The notes: a model not told the origin generated them from the sequence alone. A DNA stretch of 30,583 bases from Bacteroidales bacterium (GCA_004552385.1 SFOL01000011.1:1-30583); one strand, 5' to 3'; positions 1 to 8,085 are shown, numbered from the stretch's first letter. Translations and numbers: made by a program.

Positions 1-9
1 TGATTCCTC

Positions 10-40
10 TTGTTCAATTCAAAAATAATGCCTAACTTTG
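10..40 (+). promoter_or_regulatory. Bacteroidota-type promoter of tRNA-Ser
   Basis: The -7 element TAACTTTG lies at 33-40 and matches TAnnTTTG exactly. A TTG -33 element lies at 10-12, 20 bases upstream. The tRNA begins 16 bases after the -7 box. The 15-base core around the -7 box recurs in front of tRNA-Leu. Confidence 0.8.
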
Positions 41-55
41 CATCGCTTTCGAAAA

Positions 56-143
56 GGAGAGGTGCTCGAGTGGTTTAAGAGGCACGCCTGGAAAGCGTGT
101 AAACGCCCAAAGCGTTTCACGAGTTCGAATCTCGTCCTCTCCG
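56..143 (+). tRNA. tRNA-Ser (anticodon GGA)
   Basis: This is an 88-nt class II tRNA. The acceptor stem GGAGAGG (56-62) pairs with CCTCTCC (136-142), followed by discriminator G143. The anticodon stem CACGC/GCGTG encloses loop CTGGAAA with anticodon GGA at 90-92, which reads UCC and UCU. A long variable arm, as expected for serine tRNA, precedes the T arm with GTTCGAATC. The 3' CCA is not encoded and must be added after transcription. Confidence 0.97.
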
Positions 144-153
144 CTTTAATAAC

Positions 154-185
154 GACCTTGGTTTTGAATAAACCAGGGTCTTTTT
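154..185 (+). terminator. Intrinsic terminator of tRNA-Ser
   Basis: GACCTTGGTTT pairs with AAACCAGGGTC (11 bp with one G-U) around a short TGAAT loop and is followed directly by TTTTT. It begins 11 bases after the tRNA. Confidence 0.85.
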
Positions 186-277
186 CATTATTTGGTGTAT
201 TCCTCTTTAGCTTTTAATGCACGCTATTGGTTACGCCGGCACTCTCAATCTCACCTCTTTGAGCATCTGCCCCTCAA

Positions 278-322
278 GAAAAATATATACCCCGCCTCAA
301 GCCTGTCAGTCTTGATGGCGGG
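278..322 (-). terminator. Intrinsic terminator of pbpC
   Basis: An inverted repeat CCCGCC-CAAG / CTTG-GGCGGG (291-322, one bulged base) lies about 30 bases beyond the pbpC stop codon. On the minus strand it is followed by a T-rich run (TATATATTTTT). On the plus strand CTTTGTTTT follows, so it may work in both directions. Confidence 0.7.
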
Positions 323-351
323 CTTTGTTTTCTTGCCGATCACCTGCTTTT

Positions 352-2718
352 CTATTCCACCCCGAACGTAACTTCTGCCCTTTCGCCATTCTCGTCCACC
401 ACCACGAGGCTGTGCGCTCCCATTTCTGGTTCTATCGCCATCTCGTGCTTCCCTTCCGTCTCGCCCAGATACTTGCCGTCCAAGTGCCAAAATATGCGTC
501 CTGACGCGGGTGCGGCCGCTTGACACACCATGCCTTGTAGCGTCCCGTCAAATGAGCGTGTTCTGACCACTCTCTGCCCTCTTTGCGGGTATATTATCTC
601 CAGCCTTTTAGTCGTGGCGTTTTCGCAATCGGGGCGGACGGGGGGCAGGGGTGCGTAATCTGTGTGAGTCTTTCTGTAGTAATACTCCATGGCGGGTGGC
701 AATACGAACCACGATCGGGTAACCATTCCCGCCGTGTTCTCACACGAGCTGTTCACTTGCCATGCCCCGTCTTTCGTCACGTGCGCCAGTCGGCAATATG
801 CGCATACGGGGGTTCCTGCGCATTGTCTTGGCAGGAGTATCGTGTCGACCTCGGCGCACGCGTCGCCCGACCTCATGCCGGAGCGTCTGCACACGGTCAT
901 CGGTTCTTCGTCTTCCACAGGCTCTTCAAACCAGCCCCTCGTCTCGTGCCGCCCCACGATGCTGAAAACGTCAAACATGGGCGGTGCGGCAAAGCCCACC
1001 CCGGTCATGCTGGCGCGCCCCTCGCCCGTGGCGTTGCCCACCCACACGCCCACCACGTGGCTCCGGGTCACGCCCACGGCCCATGCGTCGCGGTTGCCGT
1101 AGCTTGTGCCGGTTTTCCACGCCACGGTGCCCATCGAGGCGAAAGATTGCCAGTCCGCCTCCTCCTCGGGGCGGCTCAGCTCCGTCATGGCGCGCAAGGT
1201 GTGCCAAATGGCTGCGGGGGTCAGCGGTGTGGCCGCCACTTGGCTCTTTGACTCCTTTGGCCGCATAGGCGTCAGCGAGAGGGCGAAGGTGGCTTGCGTG
1301 GGGGCGAGGGGCGTGTGGGTGCGCTGTCCGTTATATTCGCCGAGGCGGCGGGCCATCGAGGCGTACATTCCGCACACGTCCGTCAGCGTGGCCTCGGCGC
1401 CGCCCAGGATCAGCGACGCGCCGTAGTGATCGTCGGAGTAGTGCAGCGTCGTCATGCCCATTTGGCGAAGGTCCGCCATGAAGCGGCCCACGTTGTGCGC
1501 TGCGAGCATTCGCACCAGCGGCACGTTCAGCGACCTCGTCAGTGCCTCGTCGGCCGCCACTGCGCCGCTATAAGTGTGGCTGTAGTTCTGCGGTGTGAAG
1601 CCGTTTATGTCCAGCGGCGTGTCCGCCATGAGCATTTTGGGCGTGATCTCGCCTGCGCTCAGCATGGCGGCGTAGAGAATGGGCTTCAGTATGCTGCCCG
1701 TGCTGCGCTCGGCGGACACCATGTCCACCATGCATGTGGCCGATGGTTGAGAGGCGTTGCCGACGTAGGCCTTTATGTGGCCGGTCGTTACTTCCGCCAC
1801 GAGAATCCCGATGTCATATATGTGGTTGGCGGCGTAGCGCGCCCTGTATGAGTCGGCTATGGCTTGCGCTTGCCGTTGCAGCGTGGCGTCTATCGTGGTC
1901 CGCGTTGTGCCGCCCTCGGGGCGCGCGGCATACAGGCGGCTTACCATCTGCGGCGCGCGGTTCTCTATGGCGAATGGCTTGTCGGGCAGGGGCTCGGCCT
2001 TGGCCAGCTCCAGCTCGGTGGCTGATATGTCGCCTTGCGAGTGGAGCGCGTCGAGCAGCCGGTCTCTTTTCTTTAGCAGCGGGCCGCGGTTGCGCGCCAT
2101 GTGTATTTTGGCGGGGGCGTTTGGCAACACTGCCAGCAGTGCGCTCTCGGCCCACGTCAGTTCCGCCGCCTCGCGCCCGAAGTATCGCCACGCCGCCGCC
2201 TCAAGCCCCACCACATTGCCACCGAAGGGAGCATTGGCGGCATAGAGGCGTAATATCTCGTCTTTGCTGTGCGAGAACTCTATGTCTATGGCCCACAGGG
2301 TCTCTATGGCTTTCTGCGCCCACGTGCGCCTTTTGCGTCCGCGCGCCATGCGCGCCACCTGCATGGTCAGCGTGCTGCCGCCCTCCCTTACGCGGCCCGC
2401 TTCGATATTCCTCACGCCCGCGCGGACTATGGCGGCGGGATCCACGCCCCAGTGGTGGCGAAAGCGGCGGTCCTCAAAGGTGAGCAGGCAACGCTCGAAC
2501 TTGTGCGGGACGCTGTCTGGAGCCGCGAAGCGCCATTGGCCGTCTCGAGCTATGCGGGCCGAGAGCAGACGCCCGTCCTGGTCCAGCGCGACCGACGAGA
2601 GAGGCTCGTCAAAAAGGGGGCGGGGCATGCTCAGGTGGGCCGCCATGAGCATCGCGAAGAAGCCTATCAGAACGCCTGCGGCGAATCGGGCCGCAAGTCG
2701 CGTCTTGTCGTTTGCCAT
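352..2718 (-). CDS. pbpC: Penicillin-binding protein 1C (bifunctional glycosyltransferase/transpeptidase)
   Basis: This is a peptidoglycan synthase of the PBP1C family that polymerises glycan strands and carries a transpeptidase domain on the periplasmic side of the inner membrane. One N-terminal membrane anchor spans about residues 11-30. The GT51 domain shows EDRRFRHHWG with catalytic Glu82 and GGSTLTMQ (113-120). The transpeptidase domain shows SILK with nucleophile Ser342, SLN at 396-398 and KTGTS from Lys535. The C-terminal ~90 residues match the BiPBP_C domain typical of PBP1C. The 788-aa length is normal for the family. An in-frame ATG at 2790 lies inside the terminator hairpin of the upstream gene and is rejected. 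ATG 2718 puts the anchor near the N-terminus; ATG 2751 (799 aa) is also possible. The alpha-2-macroglobulin gene often paired with pbpC is not adjacent here. Confidence 0.95.
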   Translation of the reverse strand: MANDKTRLAARFAAGVLIGFFAMLMAAHLSMPRPLFDEPLSSVALDQDGRLLSARIARDGQWRFAAPDSVPHKFERCLLTFEDRRFRHHWGVDPAAIVRAGVRNIEAGRVREGGSTLTMQVARMARGRKRRTWAQKAIETLWAIDIEFSHSKDEILRLYAANAPFGGNVVGLEAAAWRYFGREAAELTWAESALLAVLPNAPAKIHMARNRGPLLKKRDRLLDALHSQGDISATELELAKAEPLPDKPFAIENRAPQMVSRLYAARPEGGTTRTTIDATLQRQAQAIADSYRARYAANHIYDIGILVAEVTTGHIKAYVGNASQPSATCMVDMVSAERSTGSILKPILYAAMLSAGEITPKMLMADTPLDINGFTPQNYSHTYSGAVAADEALTRSLNVPLVRMLAAHNVGRFMADLRQMGMTTLHYSDDHYGASLILGGAEATLTDVCGMYASMARRLGEYNGQRTHTPLAPTQATFALSLTPMRPKESKSQVAATPLTPAAIWHTLRAMTELSRPEEEADWQSFASMGTVAWKTGTSYGNRDAWAVGVTRSHVVGVWVGNATGEGRASMTGVGFAAPPMFDVFSIVGRHETRGWFEEPVEDEEPMTVCRRSGMRSGDACAEVDTILLPRQCAGTPVCAYCRLAHVTKDGAWQVNSSCENTAGMVTRSWFVLPPAMEYYYRKTHTDYAPLPPVRPDCENATTKRLEIIYPQRGQRVVRTRSFDGTLQGMVCQAAAPASGRIFWHLDGKYLGETEGKHEMAIEPEMGAHSLVVVDENGERAEVTFGVE

Positions 2719-2753
2719 TGGCTGCTGTCGTTGTTTGGTGCGATATAACATAT

Positions 2754-2798
2754 AAAAAATCTCGACCTTACCGCTTCCGTAGGCAGGCAAGGCCGAGA
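2754..2798 (-). terminator. Intrinsic terminator between the lipoprotein gene and pbpC
   Basis: On the minus strand TCTCGGCCTTGCC pairs with GGTAAGGTCGAGA (13 bp with two G-U pairs) and is followed by TTTTTT. The two G-U pairs would be A-C mismatches in a plus-strand RNA, so it is oriented to the minus strand. It separates transcription of the upstream lipoprotein gene from pbpC. Confidence 0.75.
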
Positions 2799-2911
2799 CT
2801 TAACACGCATTATGTGAAACAGACAAATCTCAAACTAAACTGTTGCTTGATACGCATATCGCGCGCATCTTGTTGCGCCGTTAACTTTCTTTATGTCTTG
2901 AGAATAACTTG

Positions 2912-3616
2912 TCACTCCACGAACAACCCCACGCGCTGGCTGTCTCCTTCCGTCTGCAGCTCCTTCACCGCCACCCAGGCGCGACTGTCGGTGGCGTAGC
3001 AGAACACGGCGTGGCCGTCTTCCAACCTCAGCAGCCTCAGCTCCAGCTTGTCAAAGAGCAGCGGGGTGCGGCTCTCCAGCACGCCTTGCGGGGCTTCGCG
3101 CGTCACGCTCCTCACGTCCACCGTCCGCGCGCCGCTCGGCAACTTGCCTGTGCATATCTGATACTGACTCTCCGCTCCCGCCCATAGCGTCAGCCCCGCC
3201 CGGCTCGATGTGTCGGCTGGCGCGAAGCTCACTTCTGCCCGGCAGTCGAATGCGGCTCTTGGAGCGCTGGTCTGCATCACGGTGGCATGTTTGTCGCCCG
3301 GCTCTTTTACACCTCGGCGCAATGTGAGCGTGCCGGGGCGGGCGGTTAGTGACGTCAGGGTGTCGGCGGCTGACGGACTGCCCTCCGTCTCCCAAAAACG
3401 TGCGACACCCGGGCCGTCAAAGCTGTCGCTCATAATTACGGAGTCGCTCGCCGTCCCTGCGCTCCTTATCTCAAAATAGTCAAAAGAGGCTGTCGCCATC
3501 TCGTCCTCCGCCTCCTGGCACGAGACCGCCGCAACGCCTGCCGCGGCAACTATGGCGAATCCACTTGTCGCCTTTGCAAAGTCAATCTTCATCCTGCTTT
3601 TTGTCTGATTATTCAT
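2912..3616 (-). CDS. Lipoprotein with GH43_C2-like concanavalin-type domain
   Basis: The protein has 234 aa from ATG 3616; ATG 3592 is a close alternative. It has a lipoprotein signal peptide with lipobox AAVSC and lipidated Cys33. The next residues (QEAEDE) are acidic, resembling the Bacteroidota lipoprotein export signal that sends lipoproteins to the cell surface. The rest resembles the beta-sandwich found at the C-terminus of GH43 beta-xylosidases (GH43_C2): a DSFDGP start, RPGTLTLRRG, then RAEVSFAP and AGLTLW. There is no catalytic domain. The chain stops at GLFVE, where the family normally continues to a final strand like FDYFRI. A matching strand, FDYFEI, lies instead at residues 45-50, just after the lipobox. 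A carbohydrate-binding or structural role is an inference; no SusC/SusD or glycosidase genes are adjacent. Confidence 0.72.
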   Translation of the reverse strand: MNNQTKSRMKIDFAKATSGFAIVAAAGVAAVSCQEAEDEMATASFDYFEIRSAGTASDSVIMSDSFDGPGVARFWETEGSPSAADTLTSLTARPGTLTLRRGVKEPGDKHATVMQTSAPRAAFDCRAEVSFAPADTSSRAGLTLWAGAESQYQICTGKLPSGARTVDVRSVTREAPQGVLESRTPLLFDKLELRLLRLEDGHAVFCYATDSRAWVAVKELQTEGDSQRVGLFVE

Positions 3617-3620
3617 GAGT

Positions 3621-3648
3621 GGTGCATCCTCTCGGGAGAGGCACCCTC
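3621..3648. repeat. Inverted repeat in the leader of the lipoprotein gene
   Basis: GGTG...CCTCTC-GG-GAGAGG-CACC forms a hairpin with a three-base bulge, ending four bases before ATG 3616. It would mask the ribosome-binding region of that start in the minus-strand mRNA. No T run follows on either strand, so it is not a typical terminator. Confidence 0.4.
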
Positions 3649-3764
3649 GCCGTTTTCTAATGCGAAAATAATCAAGAAGTTTTTTATACAGCCCCGTGCC
3701 GATGGGCAAATCCTGGTCATCTCGCCGTTCCATCCCGCCGCCCCATGCGCATCGCTTTTCTTTT

Positions 3765-3794
3765 TTGTCGTCTGATAAAATAGTACTATCTTTC
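3765..3794 (+). promoter_or_regulatory. Promoter of the nfo operon
   Basis: TTG at 3765-3767, a 19-base spacer, then TATCTTTC at 3787-3794, which matches 7 of 8 positions of the TAnnTTTG element. The nfo start codon lies about 30 bases downstream. Confidence 0.6.
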
Positions 3795-3826
3795 ACATAC
3801 TATTCCATAATCTGACTTACTGCAAT

Positions 3827-4678
3827 ATGACAAAATATGTAGGCGCGCACGTCAGCACGACGGGCGGCGTTCAGAATGCCCCGCTCAACGCCCGGGCCAT
3901 CGGGGCTACAGCTTTCGCCCTCTTCACCAAGAACCAGAGGCAGTGGACCGCGAGGGACCTCACCCCCGCCGAGGTGGAGGCTTTCCGCGAGAACTGCGAA
4001 GAGTGCGGCTATTCCGCACGGCAGATCCTGCCGCACGACAGCTACCTCATCAACCTCGGCAACCCCGACCCCGACAAGCGACAGAAGTCGCTCGACTCCT
4101 TCACCCACGAGCTCAGGCGTTGTGAGGCCTTAGGGCTCGACCGGCTCAACTTCCACCCCGGCAGCCACCTCAACGAGGTTGAGCCCGAGGCTTGTCTCGA
4201 CCTTATTGCCGAGAGTCTCAACCGTGCGCTCGATGCCACCAGCGGTGTCACGGCCGTCATTGAGAACACGGCGGGCCAGGGATCCAACATGGGCTTCGCC
4301 CTTTGGCACATCGCGCACATCATCAGCAAGGTGGAGGACAAGGGCAGGGTGGGCGTCTGCATCGACACTTGCCATGCCTTCGCCGCAGGCTACGATCTCG
4401 CCTCCGCCGCGGGCTACGAGGCTTTCTGGCGCGAGTTCGACGAGGTGGTCGGTCTGACCTATCTGAGGGGCATGCACCTCAATGACGCCATGAAGCCGCT
4501 CGGCTCAAAAGTCGACCGCCACGCCCCCATCGGGCAGGGGTGCATCGGCGCCGACGCCTTCCGCCGCATCATGGCGGACGAGCGCACCAATGGCATACCC
4601 CTCGTCCTTGAGACTCCCGACGAGACCCTGTGGCCCGACGAGATCGCTATGCTTAAGGGGTTCGCCGAGGCAGAGTGA
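3827..4678 (+). CDS. nfo: Deoxyribonuclease IV (AP endonuclease, Nfo)
   Basis: This is a base-excision-repair enzyme that cuts 5' of abasic sites using three metal ions. It has 283 aa, the usual length. All nine metal ligands known from E. coli endonuclease IV are present with a one-residue offset: His70, His110, Glu146, Asp180, His183, His217, Asp230, His232 and Glu262. They sit in the family motifs NFHPG, VIENTAGQG, CIDTCHAFAAGYD, MHLND, DRHAPIG and LETP. It has its own promoter at 3765. The DUF4294 gene follows after 42 bases in the same direction, so the three genes nfo, DUF4294 and the Omp85 barrel probably share a transcript. Confidence 0.97.
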   Translation: MTKYVGAHVSTTGGVQNAPLNARAIGATAFALFTKNQRQWTARDLTPAEVEAFRENCEECGYSARQILPHDSYLINLGNPDPDKRQKSLDSFTHELRRCEALGLDRLNFHPGSHLNEVEPEACLDLIAESLNRALDATSGVTAVIENTAGQGSNMGFALWHIAHIISKVEDKGRVGVCIDTCHAFAAGYDLASAAGYEAFWREFDEVVGLTYLRGMHLNDAMKPLGSKVDRHAPIGQGCIGADAFRRIMADERTNGIPLVLETPDETLWPDEIAMLKGFAEAE

Positions 4679-4720
4679 CCATCACGCCCGAGGGGCGATC
4701 TCTCTTGAACGGATGCCGCC

Positions 4721-5341
4721 ATGTCTTTCCGCTGCTTTTCACGGCCCGGCGTCGCCAGTGCGCTGACTGCGGCCCTGCTCCTGCTCCTCTCCTTTGGCGC
4801 GGCCAATCGGGCCGAGGCGCAGGAGAGGCGCTACATCGTGCATGGGCGCATTGTCGGGCGCGACACCATACCCCACGTCACCATGCCCGAGGTGCGATGC
4901 TTCGCCAAGGCGCGCTTCAAGAGTGAACGCCAGAAAAGGAAATGGACAAGGTACATTTACAATGTCAAGAGGGCGCTCCCCTACGCGCGACTGCTTGCCA
5001 AGGAGTTCCGAATCATCAACGACTCCCTCGCCATCCTGGAGTCTGACGATGAGCGCGAACTGTATCTCGAGCGCAAGGAGAAGGAGCTTTTCAAGAAATA
5101 CGAGTATCAGCTCAAGCACCTTACCGTCAGGCAGGGGCGCATCCTCATCAAGCTCATCGACCGCGAGACTGGCACCACGAGCTATGAAGCCATCCGTATG
5201 CTCAAAGGCCGCTTCAAGGCCTTCTGGTGGCAGGGCATTGCCCGAATGTTCGGCTCTAACCTGAAGACACAATACGACCCCGAGGGCGAGGATAAATATC
5301 TCGAGAACGTGGTCCTCCTTATCGATATGGGGGTCTACTGA
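4721..5341 (+). CDS. DUF4294 family secreted protein
   Basis: This is a 206-aa protein of a Bacteroidota-restricted family of unknown function. A hydrophobic signal peptide (about residues 9-33, ending near EAQ) points to export to the periplasm. The family core is clear: a basic segment with RYIYNVKRALPYARLLAKE, a charged helical region rich in Glu and Lys, then LTVRQGRILIKLIDRETG-TSYE and a Trp-rich segment near FWWQGIARMFG. It lies 42 bases after nfo and 49 bases before an outer-membrane barrel gene. That spacing suggests cotranscription, and the barrel may be its functional partner; this is inference from position only. Confidence 0.85.
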   Translation: MSFRCFSRPGVASALTAALLLLLSFGAANRAEAQERRYIVHGRIVGRDTIPHVTMPEVRCFAKARFKSERQKRKWTRYIYNVKRALPYARLLAKEFRIINDSLAILESDDERELYLERKEKELFKKYEYQLKHLTVRQGRILIKLIDRETGTTSYEAIRMLKGRFKAFWWQGIARMFGSNLKTQYDPEGEDKYLENVVLLIDMGVY

Positions 5342-5390
5342 CGCCTCTTGGCCGCCATCTTTTCTTCTTTTCATATCATTTCCCTGTTTT

Positions 5391-6605
5391 GTGGATTTCC
5401 ACCACGTTTCACACGCCAGGCTCTGCCTGCTCTGCGCCGCGGCTCTTTCCGCGCACCATGCGTTAGCGTCCTCTTGCAGGGCCGATTCCGCCTTTGTCAG
5501 TCCGGACTCCGTCAAGTCCAGCTCCGCCGTCCGCCGAGCGGCTGACGGCGTGATCCGGCTGGCCGAGACTGTGCTCGACGCCCTGACCATCGAGCGGCCG
5601 GGCTATTCGTTGGCCCTCTATCCCGCCGCGTCTTATTCGGGGCGGTCGGGCTTGGCCTTGGGCGTCATGCCGCTCTTGCAGCTGCGCTCACACAGGTTGC
5701 CGCACCCCGCCACGCTAACACCCGTAGTCCTCATATCCACCAAGCGGATGTTCGAGGTGCAGTGCGATGCCGACGTCTACCTCCCTCACCGGGTCGACCT
5801 GACCGCCAAGTTCGAGGCATACAAGCAGCCGGACGACCTCTATGAGGTCGGCTCGTGGCGCAACAAGTCGTCAATAGCAAGGTATGACTTCTCGCGCCGT
5901 ATGTTCACCTTCGAGGCTCTCAAAGGGCTTGGCGAGTCGGGGCCTTGGCGGCTCGGCCTCACCGCCGATGTCGATTATTACAGCTTTTCCGACATTGAGC
6001 CGTCTTCGCAGCAAGTGTCGTCTCGCGCCGTCTCCCTCGCGCGGTCGGGTTCGGGCGCGTCATATGGGCTTGGCGCGGTTGGCGGATATGACAGCCGCGA
6101 CAATGTGCTAGCGCCCGCCAACGGGTTCTACACCCGCGTCTCGGCTCTCGCCTATGGCCGCAAGAGGGCTCTGGGCGGGGCGTTTGGCTTGGCGGTGGCC
6201 GACGTGCGCCATTATTGGCCTTTGCCGCTCAGCTCCGTCATGGCGGCTCAGGTCTACATCGGTGTGGGGTGGGGCGACGTGCCGTTCACCAAGATGCCGA
6301 CGTGCGGCGGTACGAGGCTTGGCCGCGCCATAGGGCATAACTTGAAATATGTCGACAGGGCCGCCTGGCTGGCGCAGGCGGAGTGGCGCGTGCCGCTCTT
6401 CTGGCGTGTCGGTGCCACAGCGTTTGGCGCGGTCGGCAATGTCGCCAGCCAGGCTCGGTTCGCTTTTTCCGACGTCCATGTCATGTGCGGGGCGGGGTTG
6501 CGCCTCGCCGTCTTCCCGGGCAAGGGGCTCAACCTCCGCCTCGATGGCGGCATTTCGAACTATGGCGACAAGGCCATCTACTTCAACGTGCGCGAGGCTT
6601 TCTGA
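5391..6605 (+). CDS. BamA/TamA-type (Omp85, surface antigen D15) outer-membrane barrel
   Basis: The 404-aa protein starts at GTG 5391; no in-frame ATG gives a signal peptide. A signal peptide covers about residues 9-28. The rest is beta-rich and fits the D15/Omp85 C-terminal barrel, with YDSRDNVLAPANGFYTR, an aromatic EWRVPLFWRVGATAFGAVGN strand pair, and a last strand ending in Phe, as required for recognition by the Bam machinery. No POTRA repeats are visible: only ~40 residues separate the signal peptide from the start of the barrel. It therefore belongs to the short single-domain group, not BamA itself. The substrate is unknown. It follows DUF4294 by 49 bases. Confidence 0.85.
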   Translation: MDFHHVSHARLCLLCAAALSAHHALASSCRADSAFVSPDSVKSSSAVRRAADGVIRLAETVLDALTIERPGYSLALYPAASYSGRSGLALGVMPLLQLRSHRLPHPATLTPVVLISTKRMFEVQCDADVYLPHRVDLTAKFEAYKQPDDLYEVGSWRNKSSIARYDFSRRMFTFEALKGLGESGPWRLGLTADVDYYSFSDIEPSSQQVSSRAVSLARSGSGASYGLGAVGGYDSRDNVLAPANGFYTRVSALAYGRKRALGGAFGLAVADVRHYWPLPLSSVMAAQVYIGVGWGDVPFTKMPTCGGTRLGRAIGHNLKYVDRAAWLAQAEWRVPLFWRVGATAFGAVGNVASQARFAFSDVHVMCGAGLRLAVFPGKGLNLRLDGGISNYGDKAIYFNVREAF

Positions 6606-6611
6606 CGAGCG

Positions 6612-6660
6612 GGCTGCAAGGGCCGCCCTTGGGGGGCGACCTCCCGGGTGTCGTTTTTTT
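6612..6660 (+). terminator. Probable terminator after the Omp85 barrel gene
   Basis: Overlapping short inverted repeats (CAAGGG-CCG-CCCTTG; CGCCC/GGGCG; CGAC/GTCG) end at a run of seven T at 6654-6660. The exact stem is ambiguous, but the T run and GC-rich context support termination. Confidence 0.5.
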
Positions 6661-6724
6661 GCTTGTTGTATTCCGTTACTTTTCATATATTGACAATGTC
6701 TTTTTTCAACACATCCCGAGCCTG

Positions 6725-7936
6725 ATGAAAAGCATAAAGGAGATATACAGAATCGGCAACGGCCCGTCGAGCAGCCACACCATGGGGCCCCGACGCGCTG
6801 CTGAGATTTTTTCAGAAAAGAACCCGGGCGCCGCGCGCTATGAGGTCACACTCTATGGCAGCCTCGCCGCCACAGGGCGCGGACACCTTACGGACAGGGC
6901 CATCCTCGAGGTGCTCGAGCCTTTGGCTAAGACCGACATAGTCTGGCACCCCGATGTCGTATTGCCGTTCCACACTAACGGCATGGACTTCAAGGCTTTC
7001 GACAAGGATGGGGGCGAGATGGCCTCCTGGCGCGCCTACAGTGTGGGCGGTGGGGCGTTGAGCGATGGCACTTCGTCGGGGGGCGAGTGGCAGCAGGCTG
7101 ACATATATCCGCTCACTCACATGACGGACATCATACACTGGTGCAGCCGCACAGGCAAAAGCTACTGGGAGTATGTTGATGAATATGAGGACTCTGACGT
7201 CTGGGACTACCTTGCCGAGGTGTGGAAGACAATGTGCCAGGCTGTGAGAAACGGCTTGGACAACGAGGGCGTCCTCCCCGGGCCGCTCCACTTGCGACGT
7301 AAGGCCGCGTCATATTATTTCCGCTCCACGGGGACCAAGCCCAGCCTCCAGAGCCGCGGTCTCGTCTTCGCCTACGCCCTGGCGGTGAGCGAGGAGAACG
7401 CCGGCGGCGGGCGCATTGTCACCGCGCCCACTTGCGGCTCGTGCGGCGTGCTGCCGGGCGTTTTGTATCACCTCGCCGTCTCGCGCGAGTTCTCCGAGAA
7501 GCGCATCCTGCGAGCGCTCGCCACAGCGGGGCTTGTAGGCAACATTGTCAAGGAGAACGCCTCCATAGCCGGCGCCGAGGTCGGATGCCAGGGCGAGGTC
7601 GGGGTGGCGTGCGCCATGGCAGCCGCCGCAGCCAATCAGCTCTTTGGCGGTAGCACCACGCAGATTGAATACGCCGCCGAGATGGGCCTCGAGCACCACC
7701 TGGGCATGACGTGCGACCCGGTCTGCGGGATGGTGCAAATCCCATGCATTGAGCGGAACGCCTACGCCGCAGCGCGAGCGCTCGACGTCAACATCTACTC
7801 CACTTTCTCCGACGGCCGACACCGCGTCTCGTTTGATCACGTCGTCGAGGTCATGAAACAGACGGGACACGACCTCCCGTCGGTCTATAAGGAGACGAGC
7901 GAGGGCGGACTCGCCAAGATCGCCATTGACGACTGA
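6725..7936 (+). CDS. sdaA: L-serine ammonia-lyase, iron-sulfur type
   Basis: This is a 403-aa single-chain [4Fe-4S] L-serine dehydratase (serine to pyruvate and ammonia). ATG 6725 begins MKSIKEIYRIG followed by the signature GPSSSHTMGP. The catalytic half shows PTCGSCGV (Cys237, Cys240) and GCQGEVGVA (Cys288). The motif TCDPVCGMVQIPC holds Cys330, Cys334 and Cys341. The spacing 288-330-341 (42 and 11 residues) equals that of the cluster ligands described for the Legionella enzyme (343, 385, 396). The C-terminus reads KETSEGGLAKIAIDD and lacks the terminal Cys that acts as a tail ligand in that enzyme. The reading frame is open further upstream to 6383, but that part overlaps the barrel gene and is not coding. 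The gene appears monocistronic. Confidence 0.95.
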   Translation: MKSIKEIYRIGNGPSSSHTMGPRRAAEIFSEKNPGAARYEVTLYGSLAATGRGHLTDRAILEVLEPLAKTDIVWHPDVVLPFHTNGMDFKAFDKDGGEMASWRAYSVGGGALSDGTSSGGEWQQADIYPLTHMTDIIHWCSRTGKSYWEYVDEYEDSDVWDYLAEVWKTMCQAVRNGLDNEGVLPGPLHLRRKAASYYFRSTGTKPSLQSRGLVFAYALAVSEENAGGGRIVTAPTCGSCGVLPGVLYHLAVSREFSEKRILRALATAGLVGNIVKENASIAGAEVGCQGEVGVACAMAAAAANQLFGGSTTQIEYAAEMGLEHHLGMTCDPVCGMVQIPCIERNAYAAARALDVNIYSTFSDGRHRVSFDHVVEVMKQTGHDLPSVYKETSEGGLAKIAIDD

Positions 7937-8042
7937 CGCCTCCCTGCCTCGCCTCCGCTTATAAGGAGTGGTCGCCTCGGCCTCTTCTGCGCTTTTTGGT
8001 CGACCTCCGTGACTTTACATGAGATTTTTTCGGCCGCAGGGG

Positions 8043-8072
8043 TTGCATTATTCAATATTATGCCTAACTTTG
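8043..8072 (+). promoter_or_regulatory. Promoter of tRNA-Leu
   Basis: TTG at 8043-8045, a 19-base spacer, then TAACTTTG at 8065-8072. The core ATGCCTAACTTTGCA is identical to that in front of tRNA-Ser. The tRNA begins 14 bases after the -7 box. Confidence 0.8.
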
Positions 8073-8085
8073 CACCCGTGTTCGA

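Noticed and set aside
2719..2790. Longer N-terminus of pbpC from an in-frame ATG at 2790
   Set aside because: That ATG lies within the stem of the intrinsic terminator of the upstream gene, and the extra residues do not look like a PBP1C N-terminus.
6383..6724. Open frame upstream of sdaA that would fuse extra sequence to the enzyme
   Set aside because: It lies out of frame over the end of the Omp85 barrel gene and across a terminator; ATG 6725 gives the standard family start.
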